Below are positions 44,887 to 54,918 of a stretch of DNA of 64,000 bases, piece by piece. This DNA comes from Rhodospirillales bacterium (GTDB lineage: Bacteria > Pseudomonadota > Alphaproteobacteria > Rhodospirillales > WMHbin7): positions 62,001-126,000 of the forward strand of contig JACRPC010000014.1 of the NCBI GenBank assembly GCA_016214125.1, given 5' to 3'. Numbering within the stretch: position 1 is the first letter of the stretch; every line of letters begins with the position of its first letter. Made by a program: the position numbers and the translations under genes. Under the pieces are notes generated by a model, which saw only the letters and a program-made list of their open reading frames with translations, did no database searches and was not told the origin of the DNA.

Positions 44887-45270
44887 ATGACCAGCCTTCG
44901 TTCTCCCCTGGGCCACGCCCGCGGCCTTGGTTCCGCCAAGGAGGGCGTCGCCCATTGGTGGGCTCAGCGCCTGACCGCCGTGGCCCTGGTGCCGCTTTGC
45001 CTGTGGTTCGTGATTTCGGTGATCCGCCTGGCCGGCGCCGATCTGCCGGTTCTCCAGGGCTGGCTGGCTTCGCCCGGCAACGCCGCCTTGATGGTGCTGC
45101 TGATCCTCGCGGTCTTCCACCACGCCCAGCTTGGCCTGCAGGTGGTGATCGAGGATTACGTCCATTGCGAGGCCAAGAAGATCGTGGGCATCGTCGCCGT
45201 CAAGTTCCTGGCGGCCGTCTTGGCGGTGTTCCTGGTGCTGTCGGTGATCAAGATCGGGTTCGGAGTTTAG
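44887..45270 (+). CDS. sdhD: Succinate dehydrogenase hydrophobic membrane anchor
   Basis: A 127-aa three-helix anchor. The opening [20 protein letters not shown] and the segment [17 protein letters not shown] (haem/quinone-side histidines and the conserved DY pair) are typical of alphaproteobacterial SdhD. The ATG at 44887 follows AGGAAGGG-type purines after sdhC. Confidence 0.95.
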   Translation: MTSLRSPLGHARGLGSAKEGVAHWWAQRLTAVALVPLCLWFVISVIRLAGADLPVLQGWLASPGNAALMVLLILAVFHHAQLGLQVVIEDYVHCEAKKIVGIVAVKFLAAVLAVFLVLSVIKIGFGV

Positions 45271-45274
45271 GCGC

Positions 45275-47059
45275 ATGAGCATAGAGATCATCGATCACAG
45301 CTACGACGTGGTGGTGGTGGGCGCCGGCGGCGCCGGCCTGCGCGCCACGCTGGGCATGACGGCGGCCGGGCTGCGCACCGCCTGCATCACCAAGGTCTTC
45401 CCCACCCGCAGCCACACGGTGGCGGCGCAAGGCGGCATCGGCGCCGCGTTGGGCAACATGGCCGAGGACAATTGGCGCTGGCACATGTACGACACCGTCA
45501 AGGGCTCGGACTGGTTGGGCGACCAGGACGCCATCGAATACATGTGCCGCAGCGCCATTCCGGCGGTCTACGAGCTTGAGCATTTCGGGGTGCCCTTTTC
45601 CCGCACCGAGGACGGCCGCATCTATCAACGCCCCTTCGGCGGCCATATGCGCAATTTCGGCGAGGCCCCGGTGCAGCGCGCCTGCGCGGCCGCCGACCGC
45701 ACCGGCCACGCCATCCTGCACACCCTTTACCAGCAGTGCCTGAAGCACAACGCCGAGTTCTTCGTCGAGTATTTCGCGCTCGATCTGATGATGGATTCCG
45801 ACGGCACCTGCCGGGGCGTGGTGGCCTGGAACCTGGCCGACGGCACGCTGCACCGCTTCCGCGCCCATCAGACGGTGCTGGCGACCGGCGGCTATGGCCG
45901 GGCCTATTTCTCCTGCACCTCGGCCCACACCTGCACTGGCGACGGCAACGGCATGGTGGCGCGCGCCGGCCTGCCGCTCCAGGACATGGAGTTCGTCCAG
46001 TTCCACCCGACCGGCATCTACGGCTCGGGCTGCCTGATCACCGAAGGGGCGCGCGGCGAGGGCGGCTACCTCACCAATTCGGCCGGCGAGCGCTTCATGG
46101 AGCGCTACGCCCCCACCGCCAAGGACCTGGCCAGCCGCGATGTGGTCAGCCGGGCAATGACAGTGGAAATCCGCGAGGGCCGGGGCGTCGGCCAGGGCCA
46201 CGACCACATCTTCCTTCATCTCGAGCATCTGGGGCCCGAGGTGCTGCATCTGCGCCTGCCCGGCATCACCGAGACGGCGAAGATCTTCGCCGGCGTCGAC
46301 GCCACCCGCCAGCCGATCCCGGTGCTGCCGACCGTGCACTACAATATGGGCGGCATTCCCACCAATTATCACGGCGAGGTTCTGCGCCCAACGGCCAAGG
46401 ACCCCGACGCCGTCTGCCCGGGCCTGATGGCGATCGGCGAGGCCGCCTGCGTGTCGGTGCATGGCGCCAACCGGCTGGGCACCAACTCGCTCTTGGACAT
46501 CGTGGTCTTTGGCCGCGCCGCCGCGCTTCGCGCCGCCGAGACCGTCAAGGCCGGCACCGCCCACAAGCCGCTGCCCAAGGATGCGGCCGATCTGGGGCTG
46601 GCTAGGCTGGAACGGCTGCGCACCGCCAAGGGCGGGCGCAAGACCGCCGAAATCCGGCTGGAGATGCAAAGGACCATGCAGAACGACGCCGCCGTCTTCC
46701 GCACCGCCAAGACCCTGGCCGAGGGCTGCGCCAAGATGGCCGAGGTTGCGGCCAGCCTGGCCAACATCCAATTGGCCGATTCCTCGCTGATCTGGAACAG
46801 CGATCTGGTCGAGGCCCTGGAGCTGGAAAACCTGATGGCCTGCGCGCTCACCACCATCGTCTCGGCCGAGGCGCGCAAGGAAAGCCGCGGCGCCCACGCG
46901 CACGAGGATTTCCCCAACCGCGACGACGCCACTTGGATGAAGCACTCGCTGGCCTGGGTGGCGCCCGATTACAAGATCCGTCTCGATTACCGGCCGGTGC
47001 ATGCCTACACGCTCACCGACGAGGTCGAATACATCGCGCCCAAGGCGCGGGTTTACTAG
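45275..47059 (+). CDS. sdhA: Succinate dehydrogenase flavoprotein subunit
   Basis: A 594-aa catalytic subunit oxidising succinate to fumarate. It has an N-terminal dinucleotide fold ([13 protein letters not shown]), covalent FAD ligand His47 in [11 protein letters not shown], the substrate-loop [22 protein letters not shown], and [10 protein letters not shown] with [12 protein letters not shown]. Length is standard. It begins 4 bp after sdhD and lies 12 bp before sdhB. Confidence 0.97.
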   Translation: MSIEIIDHSYDVVVVGAGGAGLRATLGMTAAGLRTACITKVFPTRSHTVAAQGGIGAALGNMAEDNWRWHMYDTVKGSDWLGDQDAIEYMCRSAIPAVYELEHFGVPFSRTEDGRIYQRPFGGHMRNFGEAPVQRACAAADRTGHAILHTLYQQCLKHNAEFFVEYFALDLMMDSDGTCRGVVAWNLADGTLHRFRAHQTVLATGGYGRAYFSCTSAHTCTGDGNGMVARAGLPLQDMEFVQFHPTGIYGSGCLITEGARGEGGYLTNSAGERFMERYAPTAKDLASRDVVSRAMTVEIREGRGVGQGHDHIFLHLEHLGPEVLHLRLPGITETAKIFAGVDATRQPIPVLPTVHYNMGGIPTNYHGEVLRPTAKDPDAVCPGLMAIGEAACVSVHGANRLGTNSLLDIVVFGRAAALRAAETVKAGTAHKPLPKDAADLGLARLERLRTAKGGRKTAEIRLEMQRTMQNDAAVFRTAKTLAEGCAKMAEVAASLANIQLADSSLIWNSDLVEALELENLMACALTTIVSAEARKESRGAHAHEDFPNRDDATWMKHSLAWVAPDYKIRLDYRPVHAYTLTDEVEYIAPKARVY

Positions 47060-47071
47060 AAGGTCGCCGCC

Positions 47072-47851
47072 ATGGTCGAATTCTCGCTGCCTGCGAATTC
47101 CAAGGTCCTGCCGGGAAAAACCCACAAGGCGCCGGCGGGAGCCAAGAAGGTGAAGACCTTCGCGCTCTACCGCTTCGATCCCGATTCGGGCAAGAACCCA
47201 AGGCTCGATCGCTACGAGATCGATCTCGAGGCCTGCGGGCCGATGGTTCTGGACGCGCTGATCAAGATCAAGAACGAGATCGACCCCACCGTCACCTTCC
47301 GCCGCTCCTGCCGCGAGGGCATTTGCGGCTCGTGCGCCATGAACATCGACGGCACCAACACGCTGGCCTGCCTGAAGCCGATCGAGGAGATCAAGGGCGA
47401 GGCCAAGATCTACCCGCTGCCGCACATGCCGGTGATCAAGGATCTGGTGGCCGATCTGAGCGTGCCCTACGCCCAATACACGGCGATCAAGCCCTGGCTG
47501 CAGGCCGACAGCGCGCCGCCGCCCGACGGCGAACGCCGGCAAAGCCCCAAGGAGCGCGAGAAGCTGGATGGCCTTTGGGAATGCATCCTCTGCTTCTGCT
47601 GCCAGACCTCGTGCCCCAGCTACTGGTGGAACGGCGATCGCTATCTGGGGCCCTCGATCCTGCTTCAGGCCTATCGCTGGCTGGTTGATTCGCGCGACGA
47701 ATTGACCGGCGAGCGCCTGGACGAGCTTGACGATCCCTACCGGCTCTATCGCTGCCACACCATTCTCAACTGCACCAACACCTGCCCCAAGGGCTTGAAT
47801 CCCGGTCAGGCGATCGGCTCGATCAAGCAGATGATCGCCGCTAGGCGGTAG
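47072..47851 (+). CDS. sdhB: Succinate dehydrogenase iron-sulfur subunit
   Basis: A 259-aa electron-transfer subunit with three clusters: [2Fe-2S] ligands in [16 protein letters not shown], [4Fe-4S] in [16 protein letters not shown], and [3Fe-4S] in [18 protein letters not shown]. Complete; it ends the operon. Only a broken XRE remnant on the other strand follows before gcvPB. Confidence 0.97.
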   Translation: MVEFSLPANSKVLPGKTHKAPAGAKKVKTFALYRFDPDSGKNPRLDRYEIDLEACGPMVLDALIKIKNEIDPTVTFRRSCREGICGSCAMNIDGTNTLACLKPIEEIKGEAKIYPLPHMPVIKDLVADLSVPYAQYTAIKPWLQADSAPPPDGERRQSPKEREKLDGLWECILCFCCQTSCPSYWWNGDRYLGPSILLQAYRWLVDSRDELTGERLDELDDPYRLYRCHTILNCTNTCPKGLNPGQAIGSIKQMIAARR

Positions 47852-47854
47852 GGT

Positions 47855-48017
47855 TTACGCCAGCAGGTCGAGATCGACCGACAAGGCCTTGTCCAGGATT
47901 TTCAAGGTGGCAACGGTGCCCAACCGCTCGCCGGTCTCGATCTGCGACAGATAAGCCGGCGTGATGGCGGCGGCTTCGGCCAGCCGGCCGATCAGCGTTC
48001 TTCGCCGTCACCTTCAT
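47855..48017 (-). pseudogene. Frameshifted remnant of a small XRE-family HTH regulator
   Basis: On the minus strand a 45-codon stretch, GRLAEAAAITPAYLSQIETG then ERLGTVATLKILDKALSVDLDLLA and a stop, is a clear Cro/XRE helix-turn-helix end. The ATG at 48017 opens MKVTAK in a different frame; dropping one A near 47998 would join it as MKVTAKTLIGRLAEAA. Either a single-base frameshift killed a very short regulator or an N-terminal part has been lost. It lies 3 bp from the sdhB stop. Confidence 0.6.
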
Positions 48018-48064
48018 GCCCGCCGCTGGCGGATGTCGACCGGGATTGACGGGTCTCGGTGCCC

Positions 48065-49555
48065 TTAGTCCGCCTTCCGCCACCGCAGCACCGGGGCGCG
48101 GGCGGCCTGGGTTTCGTCCAAGCGCCGGCGCGGCGTGTGGTGGGGCGCGGCGTGAAAGAAGGCCTGGTCGCCCGCCTTGGCCCGCGCGGCCAAGGCCCGC
48201 ACCACGGCGATGAAGCGGTCGAGCCCGTCCTTGCTTTCGGTCTCGGTCGGCTCCATCAGGAGCGCGCCATGCACGACGAGCGGGAAATACATAGTCATCG
48301 GGTGGAAGCCTTCGTCGATCAGCGCCTTGGCGACATCGAGGGTGGTGACGCCGGTATCTCTCAAGAAGCGGTCGTCGAACAGCACCTCGTGCATGCAGGG
48401 CCCTTCGAAGGAAAGCGACAGCACGTCCTTCAAGCGCGCCAAGAGGTAGTTGGCGTTCAAGACGGCGTCGGACGAGGCCTGGCGCAGCCCATCCGATCCC
48501 ATCGACAGGATGTAGGCCAGGGCGCGCACGAAAACCCCGAACTGACCGTGGAACCCCTTCAGGCGCCCCAGGCTTTGCTTGGCCGGCCCCTGCCCGGCCT
48601 CTTCCACCAATTCGAAGCCGTTCGGCCCATGCACGACGAAGGGCACCGGCGCGAAAGGCGCCAGGGCCGCCGAGAGCACGGTGGGGCCGGCGCCCGGCCC
48701 GCCGCCGCCATGCGGCGTGGCGAAGGTCTTGTGCAGATTGATGTGCATGCAATCGATGCCGAGATCGGCCATGCGCACCCGCCCGACCAGGGCGTTGAAA
48801 TTGGCGCCGTCGCAATAGAAATAGGCGCCGACCTGGTGCACGGCCTTGGCGATCTCCAGTATTTGGTCTTCGAACAGGCCGCAGGTGTTGGGGTTGGTGA
48901 GCATGAAGGCGGCGACCTTGCCGTCGAGCTTGGCCTCGAGCGCCGCCAGATCGACCCGACCGCGCGCGTTGGCCGGCACCGCCACCACCTGATAGCCGCA
49001 CAGCGCCGCGGTGGCCGGATTGGTGCCATGCGCCGATTCCGGCACCAGCACGATCTGGCGCGGATTGCCCTTGGCCTCGTGGGCGGCGCGAATGGTCATC
49101 AACCCGCACAGTTCGCCATGCGCGCCGGCGGCCGGCGACATCGCCACCGCCGGAAGACCCGTGAGATCCTTGAGCCAGCCAGCCAGGCTGTCGATCAGCT
49201 CCAGCGCCCCCTGCACGGTGCTGGCCGGCTGCAAGGGATGCAGATCGCCAAAACCGGCCAGCCGCGCCATCTTCTCGCCCAGCCGGGGATTGTGCTTCAT
49301 GGTGCAAGAGCCGAGCGGATAGAAGCCGGTGTCGATGCCGAAATTCTTCTGCGACAGGCGGGTGTAATGGCGCACGACTTGCGGCTCGGACAGGCCGGGC
49401 AGCCCGATCGGGCCTTGGCGGCGCAAACCGTTCAGGCGCTGGGCCGCCGGCTGAAAAGCGGGCAGATCGATGCCGGAGCGGCCGGGCGAGTCCTGCTCGA
49501 AGATCAAAGGCTCCTCGATCAGGAGGGCGCGGTTGCCGGTGATGGTGTCGCTCAT
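48065..49555 (-). CDS. gcvPB: Glycine dehydrogenase (decarboxylating) subunit 2
   Basis: A 496-aa beta subunit of the two-subunit P-protein, which decarboxylates glycine and passes aminomethyl to GcvH. The PLP lysine is Lys276 in [35 protein letters not shown] and [17 protein letters not shown] are also typical. The start overlaps the gcvPA stop (ATGA). It is the last gene of the gcv operon. Confidence 0.96.
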   Translation of the reverse strand: MSDTITGNRALLIEEPLIFEQDSPGRSGIDLPAFQPAAQRLNGLRRQGPIGLPGLSEPQVVRHYTRLSQKNFGIDTGFYPLGSCTMKHNPRLGEKMARLAGFGDLHPLQPASTVQGALELIDSLAGWLKDLTGLPAVAMSPAAGAHGELCGLMTIRAAHEAKGNPRQIVLVPESAHGTNPATAALCGYQVVAVPANARGRVDLAALEAKLDGKVAAFMLTNPNTCGLFEDQILEIAKAVHQVGAYFYCDGANFNALVGRVRMADLGIDCMHINLHKTFATPHGGGGPGAGPTVLSAALAPFAPVPFVVHGPNGFELVEEAGQGPAKQSLGRLKGFHGQFGVFVRALAYILSMGSDGLRQASSDAVLNANYLLARLKDVLSLSFEGPCMHEVLFDDRFLRDTGVTTLDVAKALIDEGFHPMTMYFPLVVHGALLMEPTETESKDGLDRFIAVVRALAARAKAGDQAFFHAAPHHTPRRRLDETQAARAPVLRWRKAD

Positions 49556-50898
49556 CGCAGCGCCTCCGCCAATCCGTTCGCCAAAGCGTCGATGTCGGCG
49601 GGCTCGACCGTTTCGGTTGCCGCCACCAGAAGGAGATCGGCCAATTCAGGATGCGCCGGCCACAGGCGCGATCCCGGCACGCCGGCCAGAATGCCCTTGG
49701 CCGCCAGCCTTTCCACCACCTGATGGGCCGGCTTGGCAAGGCGGATGGCGAATTCGTTGAAGAAGCCGTCGGTCAGCACCGTCACCCCCGGAATCGCCGC
49801 CAAGCGCTCGGCGGTCGCCACGGCGCGGGCGTGATTGAGTTCGGCCAGCCCGACGAACCCGGCCTCGCCCAAAAAGGTCAAATGCATGCTGAAGGCGAGC
49901 GCGCAGAGGCCGGAATTGGTGCAGATGTTGCTGGTCGCCTTCTCGCGCCGGATGTGCTGCTCGCGGGTTGAAAGCGTCAGCACCCAGCCGCGCTGACCTT
50001 CGACATCGACGGTTTCGCCCACCAGCCGGCCCGGCATCTGGCGCACGTATTTTTCTCGGGTGGCGAATAGGCCGAGCCCCGGCCCGCCGAAATTGAGGCC
50101 GACGCCGAGCGAGGTGCCTTCGGCGACCACGATGTCGGCGCCCATGGCACCGGGCGATTCGATCAGGCCCAGAGCCAGGGGCTCGGTGACAACCACCACC
50201 AGCAGCGCGCCCGCCGCCTGACAGGCCTTGGCGAGCGGACGAAGATCGCTAATGGCGCCGAAGACGCTGGGATTTTGCACCACCACGCAGGCGGTTTTGG
50301 CGTCGATGGCGCCCAGCAAATTTTCGCCGCCGGTGGGATCGGGCGCCCGCGCCTCGATGGCAAGCCCGACATAGCGGGCCTGGGTGGCCGCCACCTTGGC
50401 GAAATGGGGATGCAGGCCGCCCGACAGCACGATCTTGGGCCTCTTGGTGATCCGCCCCGCCATCAGCACCGCCTCGGCGGTGGCGGTGGCGCCGTCATAA
50501 AGCGAGGCGTTGGCCACCTCCATGCCGGTGATCAGCGCCACTTGCGACTGAAATTCGAACAGAGCTTGCAGCGTGCCCTGGCTCACTTCCGGCTGATAGG
50601 GCGTGTAGGAGGTGAGGAATTCCCCCCGAAGCAGAAGCTGATCGAGCGCCGCCGGAATGTGGTGGCGGTAGAAACCGCCGCCCAGGAAGCAGGCGGCGCG
50701 ACCGGCGGGAAGATTCTTGGCCGCCAGGGCCGACAGAATCCTCTCGACCTCAAGTTCCGATCGATGGCCGGGTAAGGGCAGCGGCCGATCAAGCCGCGCC
50801 GCTTGGGGAACGTCGATGAACAGGTCGTCGATGGAGGCGACACCGATCGCCGCCCGCATCGCCGCCCGCTCGGCTTCGGTGAGCGGCAGGTAGCGCAT
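49552..50898 (-). CDS. gcvPA: Glycine dehydrogenase (decarboxylating) subunit 1
   Basis: A 448-aa alpha subunit of the split P-protein. The opening [55 protein letters not shown] and the C-terminal [11 protein letters not shown]-type segment (here [17 protein letters not shown]) are family features. It is 13 bp downstream of gcvH and coupled to gcvPB. Confidence 0.96.
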   Translation of the reverse strand: MRYLPLTEAERAAMRAAIGVASIDDLFIDVPQAARLDRPLPLPGHRSELEVERILSALAAKNLPAGRAACFLGGGFYRHHIPAALDQLLLRGEFLTSYTPYQPEVSQGTLQALFEFQSQVALITGMEVANASLYDGATATAEAVLMAGRITKRPKIVLSGGLHPHFAKVAATQARYVGLAIEARAPDPTGGENLLGAIDAKTACVVVQNPSVFGAISDLRPLAKACQAAGALLVVVVTEPLALGLIESPGAMGADIVVAEGTSLGVGLNFGGPGLGLFATREKYVRQMPGRLVGETVDVEGQRGWVLTLSTREQHIRREKATSNICTNSGLCALAFSMHLTFLGEAGFVGLAELNHARAVATAERLAAIPGVTVLTDGFFNEFAIRLAKPAHQVVERLAAKGILAGVPGSRLWPAHPELADLLLVAATETVEPADIDALANGLAEALR

Positions 50899-50911
50899 GG
50901 AAGCGGCCCGC

Positions 50912-51289
50912 CTATTCCAGGCTCTTCACATAGGCGTCGTAGGCGTCCTTGTCCATCAGTCCCGACATCTCGCCCGGCATGGCGACCCGAAGCTTGAAGA
51001 ACCAGCCGCCGCCCTCGGGCGATTCGTTGACCAGGCCCGGCTTGTCGGCGATCGCCTGATTCACTTCAATCACTTCGCCGCCGATCGGGGCATAGATCTC
51101 GCTGGCCGCCTTGACCGATTCCACCACCGCCGCCTGGGCGCCCTTGGCGAAAACGGCGCCGACCTGGGGCAATTCGACGAAAACGATATCGCCCAGCTTC
51201 TGGGCGGCGTAGGCGCTGATGCCGACCATGGCCGTGCCCATGTCAAAGCTGGCCCATTCGTGTTCGCCGGTAAAACGCAAGACGGTCAT
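50912..51289 (-). CDS. gcvH: Glycine cleavage system H protein
   Basis: A 125-aa lipoyl carrier that shuttles the aminomethyl group between P, T and L proteins. The lipoylation site is Lys60 in [15 protein letters not shown]. Start [11 protein letters not shown] and length are standard. It lies between gcvT and gcvPA in the operon. Confidence 0.97.
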   Translation of the reverse strand: MTVLRFTGEHEWASFDMGTAMVGISAYAAQKLGDIVFVELPQVGAVFAKGAQAAVVESVKAASEIYAPIGGEVIEVNQAIADKPGLVNESPEGGGWFFKLRVAMPGEMSGLMDKDAYDAYVKSLE

Positions 51290-51322
51290 GCCGAGTGCTC
51301 CCCCTGGTAGCGGTTGATCGTG

Positions 51323-52441
51323 TTAACCCTTAAAATAGCGATGGGCGACGAAAGGCAACTTCGCCACCTTGGCCGGGCGGGCGGTGCCACGCACCATGAG
51401 ATCGAGCGTGGTGCCCTCGGCCGCATGGTCCGTCGCCACATAGCCCATGGCGATCGGGGCGTCGAGCGATGGCGCAAAGCCGCCGCTGGTGATCTCGCCC
51501 ACCGCGCGGCCGCCGGCCAGGATCGGGGTGTGGGCGCGGGCGGGCGCCTTGCCATCCGGCCGGATGCCGACGCGCCGGCGCGCCGGGCCGTTGGCCAATT
51601 GCGCACCGATGATAGCGGCACCGGGAAAGCCGCCCTCTTCGCGCCGACGCTTGCCGATCGTCCAGGCCAGGCCCGCTTCGATGGGCGTGGTCGTCGAATC
51701 GAGATCGGACCCATAAAGGCAGAGACCGGCCTCCAGTCTTAGGGAATCGCGCGCCCCCAGCCCCACCGGCATCACGCCCGGCTGGGCCAGCAGCAGACGC
51801 GCCAGTTCCTCGGCCCGATCGACCGGCATCGCGATTTCGAAACCGTCCTCGCCGGTATAGCCGGAGCGGGTGACGAAACAGGCGATCCCCTTGATCGCCA
51901 CCGCCCGCCCACTCATGAAGGGCATGGAGGCCGTTTCGGGCGCCAACGCCGCCAAAGCCGGCGCGGCCGCCGGACCTTGCAGCGCCACCTGCGCCAACTC
52001 GGGATGAAACACCGCCTCGGTGCCGCTGCCGGTCAATCCCGCCTTCAAAAGCGCCAAATCCTCGGGCCGCCGTGAGGCGTTGACCACCAAGAAGAGACGG
52101 TCGCCATCGCGGGTGACCAGAAGATCGTCTTCGATGCCGCCCTGCTCGTTGGTGAACATCGTGTAGCGGACTCGACCTTCGGCCAGACCCAGGATGTCGC
52201 CGGGTACCAGCCGTTCCAGGGCCTTGGCCGGATCGGCGCCCACCAGCGAAATGGCGCCCATGTGCGAGACATCGAACAGCGCCGCCGCGTTCCGGCACTG
52301 GCGATGCTCGGCCAGGATGCCGGCTCGGTAGTGAACCGGCATTTCCCAGCCGGCAAAGGGAACCATGTTGCCGCCCAGTTCGCGATTGAGCGCGAAGAGC
52401 GGCGTGCGCCTTAAAGGCAGATCGGCGGTCAGAGCGTTCAT
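51323..52441 (-). CDS. gcvT: Aminomethyltransferase (glycine cleavage T protein)
   Basis: A 372-aa folate-dependent T protein that releases ammonia from aminomethyl-GcvH and makes methylene-THF. Family motifs: FAGWEMPVHYRAGILAEH, FDVSHMG, GEDGFEIAMP, LGARDSLRLEAGLCLYG. ATG 52441 has GAGG 8 bases upstream, placed just after the riboswitch expression platform; an ATG-less extension upstream would cross the aptamer. First gene of gcvT-H-PA-PB. Confidence 0.95.
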   Translation of the reverse strand: MNALTADLPLRRTPLFALNRELGGNMVPFAGWEMPVHYRAGILAEHRQCRNAAALFDVSHMGAISLVGADPAKALERLVPGDILGLAEGRVRYTMFTNEQGGIEDDLLVTRDGDRLFLVVNASRRPEDLALLKAGLTGSGTEAVFHPELAQVALQGPAAAPALAALAPETASMPFMSGRAVAIKGIACFVTRSGYTGEDGFEIAMPVDRAEELARLLLAQPGVMPVGLGARDSLRLEAGLCLYGSDLDSTTTPIEAGLAWTIGKRRREEGGFPGAAIIGAQLANGPARRRVGIRPDGKAPARAHTPILAGGRAVGEITSGGFAPSLDAPIAMGYVATDHAAEGTTLDLMVRGTARPAKVAKLPFVAHRYFKG

Positions 52442-52494
52442 GGCGTACCTCGCAAACGACAGAGTCCATCCGGGGCGGCCAAGCCGCCGGCTGC

Positions 52495-52675
52495 CCCCCT
52501 CTGTCTTGCGACCTGAAAGATTCACCAGGGCGTGCCCGGCTTACCTCGTCGGTGAGGCGGCCCATGGAACGGGCGGCCTACTTTCCAGATGCCCGCTCCC
52601 GCGCGGTCCTTTGGCCTGAGAGTTTCCGGGGGCGGTTGCTCCTTCGGCGCCGGACGGATCCGGTCTCTCCCGGGC
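52495..52675 (-). ncRNA. Tandem glycine riboswitch before gcvT
   Basis: Two glycine aptamers in series. Aptamer 1 (about 52600-52675) has GGGAGAGACC, GGCGCCGAAGGAGCAACC and AAACTCTCAGGCCAAAGGACCG. Aptamer 2 (about 52495-52592) has TCTGGAAAG, CACCGACGAGGTAAGCC and AATCTTTCAGGTCGCAAGACAGAGGGG-type 3' end; its GGAAAG/CTTTC pair is a compensatory version of GGAGAG/CTCTC. Downstream, CTCTGTC (52458-52464 on the plus strand as GACAGAG) can pair with the aptamer's GACAGAG (plus-strand 52499-52505), enclosing a hairpin and lying near the gcvT ribosome site, a likely expression platform. Confidence 0.93.
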
Positions 52676-52695
52676 GGGGTTCGTTAGGCAGGGTC

Positions 52696-52723
52696 ATCCT
52701 AATGGTCGACCGCACCCGGTCAA
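52696..52723 (-). promoter_or_regulatory. Sigma-70-like promoter of the gcv operon
   Basis: On the minus strand TTGACC, 16 bases, TAGGAT; start near 52689, a few bases before aptamer 1. Confidence 0.55.
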
Positions 52724-52749
52724 GCCGTTTGAAAAAAGGCCACGGAATT

Positions 52750-52786
52750 CGCGGAGTCGCGCCAATGGCGAGGGTGCGACTCCGCG
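52750..52786. repeat. 11-bp perfect inverted repeat upstream of the hyf-like operon
   Basis: Arms CGCGGAGTCGC (52750-52760) and GCGACTCCGCG (52776-52786), spacer 15; a further GCGACTC copy lies at 52797-52803. It sits about 100 bp before hyfB and 30 bp behind the gcv promoter. It may be an operator for the divergent genes or a leader hairpin. No convincing -35/-10 for the plus-strand operon is visible. Confidence 0.5.
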
Positions 52787-52887
52787 CCAAAGGCCCGCGA
52801 CTCGGGAAATCGGGGCCATTTTCAGGCCCTTTCTTGCATCGTCGACCAAGCGGGGCCTATCATGCGTCGAAGCCTCGCCAAGGGAGG

Positions 52888-54918
52888 ATGAAAACGCTGG
52901 CGGCCCAAGCCTTGATCGCCATCGCCTTGTTGCTGGTCCTGTGTCCGCTGGCGATCCTGGGACACCGGTTGAAGGCCATTCATGCCCTGGTCTATGGCGC
53001 CGCGACCCTGATCAGCATCCATCTGGCTGGGCTTGGCGTGATGGGCTTGTTGGACGGCGACGCGATCGGCTCTGCCGGCGTGACCTTGCCGATCGGCCTG
53101 CCTTGGCTTCGGGCGCATTTCCGCTTCGATGCGCTTTCCGCCCTGTTCCTGGTGGTGGTCAATCTCGGCACCACGGCGGCCAGCCTTTACGGCATCGGCT
53201 ATGGCGGCCACCTCGCCCACCCCAATCGGGTGACGCCGATTTACCCCCTGTTTCTGGCCGGCCTCAACCTGACGCTCTTGGCCGACGACGCCTTCGTCTT
53301 CCTGATCGGCTGGGAGTTCATGTCGGTCTCCTCCTGGCTCTTGGTGCTGGCCGATCACGAGAAGCCGGAGAACCGCGAGGCCGCCACCACCTATCTGGTG
53401 ATGGCGGTGTTGGGCAGCTTCTGCCTGTTGGGAGCGTTCGGCGTCTTGGCGATGAACGGCGAGGATTACAGCTTCGCCGCCATGCGCGGCGCGGTGCTCG
53501 ACACCGTCGAGGTGACACTGCTGGTCGGGCTGGTGCTGATCGGCGCCGGCTCGAAGGCCGGCGTGGTGCCGCTGCACGCCTGGCTGCCTTTGGCCCATCC
53601 GGCGGCGCCCAGCCATGTCTCGGCGCTGATGAGCGGGGTGATGACGAAAGTGGCGCTCTACGGCCTGGTGCGCATCCTGTTCGACTTGAACCGCCAGGCC
53701 GATTGGGAATGGGGCGCGCTCTTGATGCTGCTGGGCGCCGCCACCGCGGTGCTGGGCATCCTTTACGCCCTCATGCAGACCGACATCAAACGCATTTTGG
53801 CCTATTCAACGGTCGAGAATGTCGGCGTGGTCCTGCTGGGGCTGGGGCTGGCCCTGGCCTTCCGCGCCTCCAACGAGCCCGCCCTGGCGGCCCTGGCGCT
53901 GGCCGCCGGCTTCTACCATGTGCTTAATCACGCCGCGATGAAAACGCTCTTGTTCCTGGGCGCCGGCGCCGTGGCGGCGACGACCGCCGAGCGGAATATT
54001 GAGCGCCTGGGCGGCCTCATCCGCCTGATGCCGGTGACCGCCGTCACTTTCCTGATCGGATCGGCGGCGATCTCGGCCTTGCCGCCCCTGAACGGCTTCG
54101 TCTCGGAATGGCTGATTCTGCAGACGCTGTTCAAGGCTCCTTCGCTGCCGATGTGGACGATGAAATTCGGCGCGCCGGTGGCGGGGGCGCTTCTGGCGCT
54201 GTCGGCGGCGCTGGCAGCGGCCTGTTTCGTGCGCGCCTTCGGCATCGTCTTTCTCGGCCGCGCCCGCAGCCCGGCGACCCTTGATGCCCGCGATCCCGAC
54301 CCCTGGATGCGCGCCGCCCTGATCCTGACGGCGGGGCTGTGCCTGCTGTTGGGCATCCTGCCGGTCACCGTGACCTCGATGCTGTCCGACGTCAGTCAAA
54401 GCCTGATCGGCGTCGATCTTTCGGAATCGATCATTCAAGGTTGGCCGTGGCTGGCTCCGGTGAGCGCGGCGCGCGGCTCCTACAGCGGCACGGTGGTGGT
54501 GGCGTCGGGCCTGCTGATGATTCTCGTCACCGCCATCGTCATCAAGGGCTTCGGGACCCGCAAGATTCGCCGAGCCCCGGCCTGGGATTGCGGTCATGTC
54601 GAAGACAATCCGGCCACCCAATACACCGCTTCAAGCTTGGCGCAGCCGTTGCGCCGGGTGTTCGGCACCAGCCTGTTCGCCGCCCGCGAGCAGGTGGAGA
54701 TGCCGATGCCGGACGAAATCGCCCCAGCGCGCTTGAGCGTCCGGGTGATCGATCCGGTCTGGCAGGGGCTTTACGCGCCCGCCATCCGCGCCGTTGACTG
54801 GCTTGCCAACCGCATCAACCGCTTGCAAAGCCTGACGGTGCGCCGCCATTTGCTCTTGATGTTCCTCACCCTGATGGTGATGCTGGTGTTGGCGGCGATT
54901 AGGCGGATGCTGACATGA
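52888..54918 (+). CDS. hyfB: HyfB-like proton-translocating antiporter subunit of an Ehr/hydrogenase-4-type complex
   Basis: A 676-aa NuoL/MrpA-like membrane subunit with about 14-16 helices. Antiporter-type motifs: LIGWEFMSVSSWLLV (glutamate in helix), GSKAGVVPLHAWLPLAHPAAPSHVSALMSG, KRILAYSTVENVGVV, HVLNHAAMKTLLFL and NGFVSEWL. The C-terminal extension has the HyfB-type segment WDCGHVEDNPATQYTASSLAQPLRRVFG. It would pump ions in the membrane arm. ATG 52888 follows AGGGAGG with almost no spacer, which is unusual. It overlaps hyfC by 4 bp. The symbol is by homology to hydrogenase 4; the complex is probably not a hydrogenase (see the large subunit). Confidence 0.88.
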   Translation: MKTLAAQALIAIALLLVLCPLAILGHRLKAIHALVYGAATLISIHLAGLGVMGLLDGDAIGSAGVTLPIGLPWLRAHFRFDALSALFLVVVNLGTTAASLYGIGYGGHLAHPNRVTPIYPLFLAGLNLTLLADDAFVFLIGWEFMSVSSWLLVLADHEKPENREAATTYLVMAVLGSFCLLGAFGVLAMNGEDYSFAAMRGAVLDTVEVTLLVGLVLIGAGSKAGVVPLHAWLPLAHPAAPSHVSALMSGVMTKVALYGLVRILFDLNRQADWEWGALLMLLGAATAVLGILYALMQTDIKRILAYSTVENVGVVLLGLGLALAFRASNEPALAALALAAGFYHVLNHAAMKTLLFLGAGAVAATTAERNIERLGGLIRLMPVTAVTFLIGSAAISALPPLNGFVSEWLILQTLFKAPSLPMWTMKFGAPVAGALLALSAALAAACFVRAFGIVFLGRARSPATLDARDPDPWMRAALILTAGLCLLLGILPVTVTSMLSDVSQSLIGVDLSESIIQGWPWLAPVSAARGSYSGTVVVASGLLMILVTAIVIKGFGTRKIRRAPAWDCGHVEDNPATQYTASSLAQPLRRVFGTSLFAAREQVEMPMPDEIAPARLSVRVIDPVWQGLYAPAIRAVDWLANRINRLQSLTVRRHLLLMFLTLMVMLVLAAIRRMLT

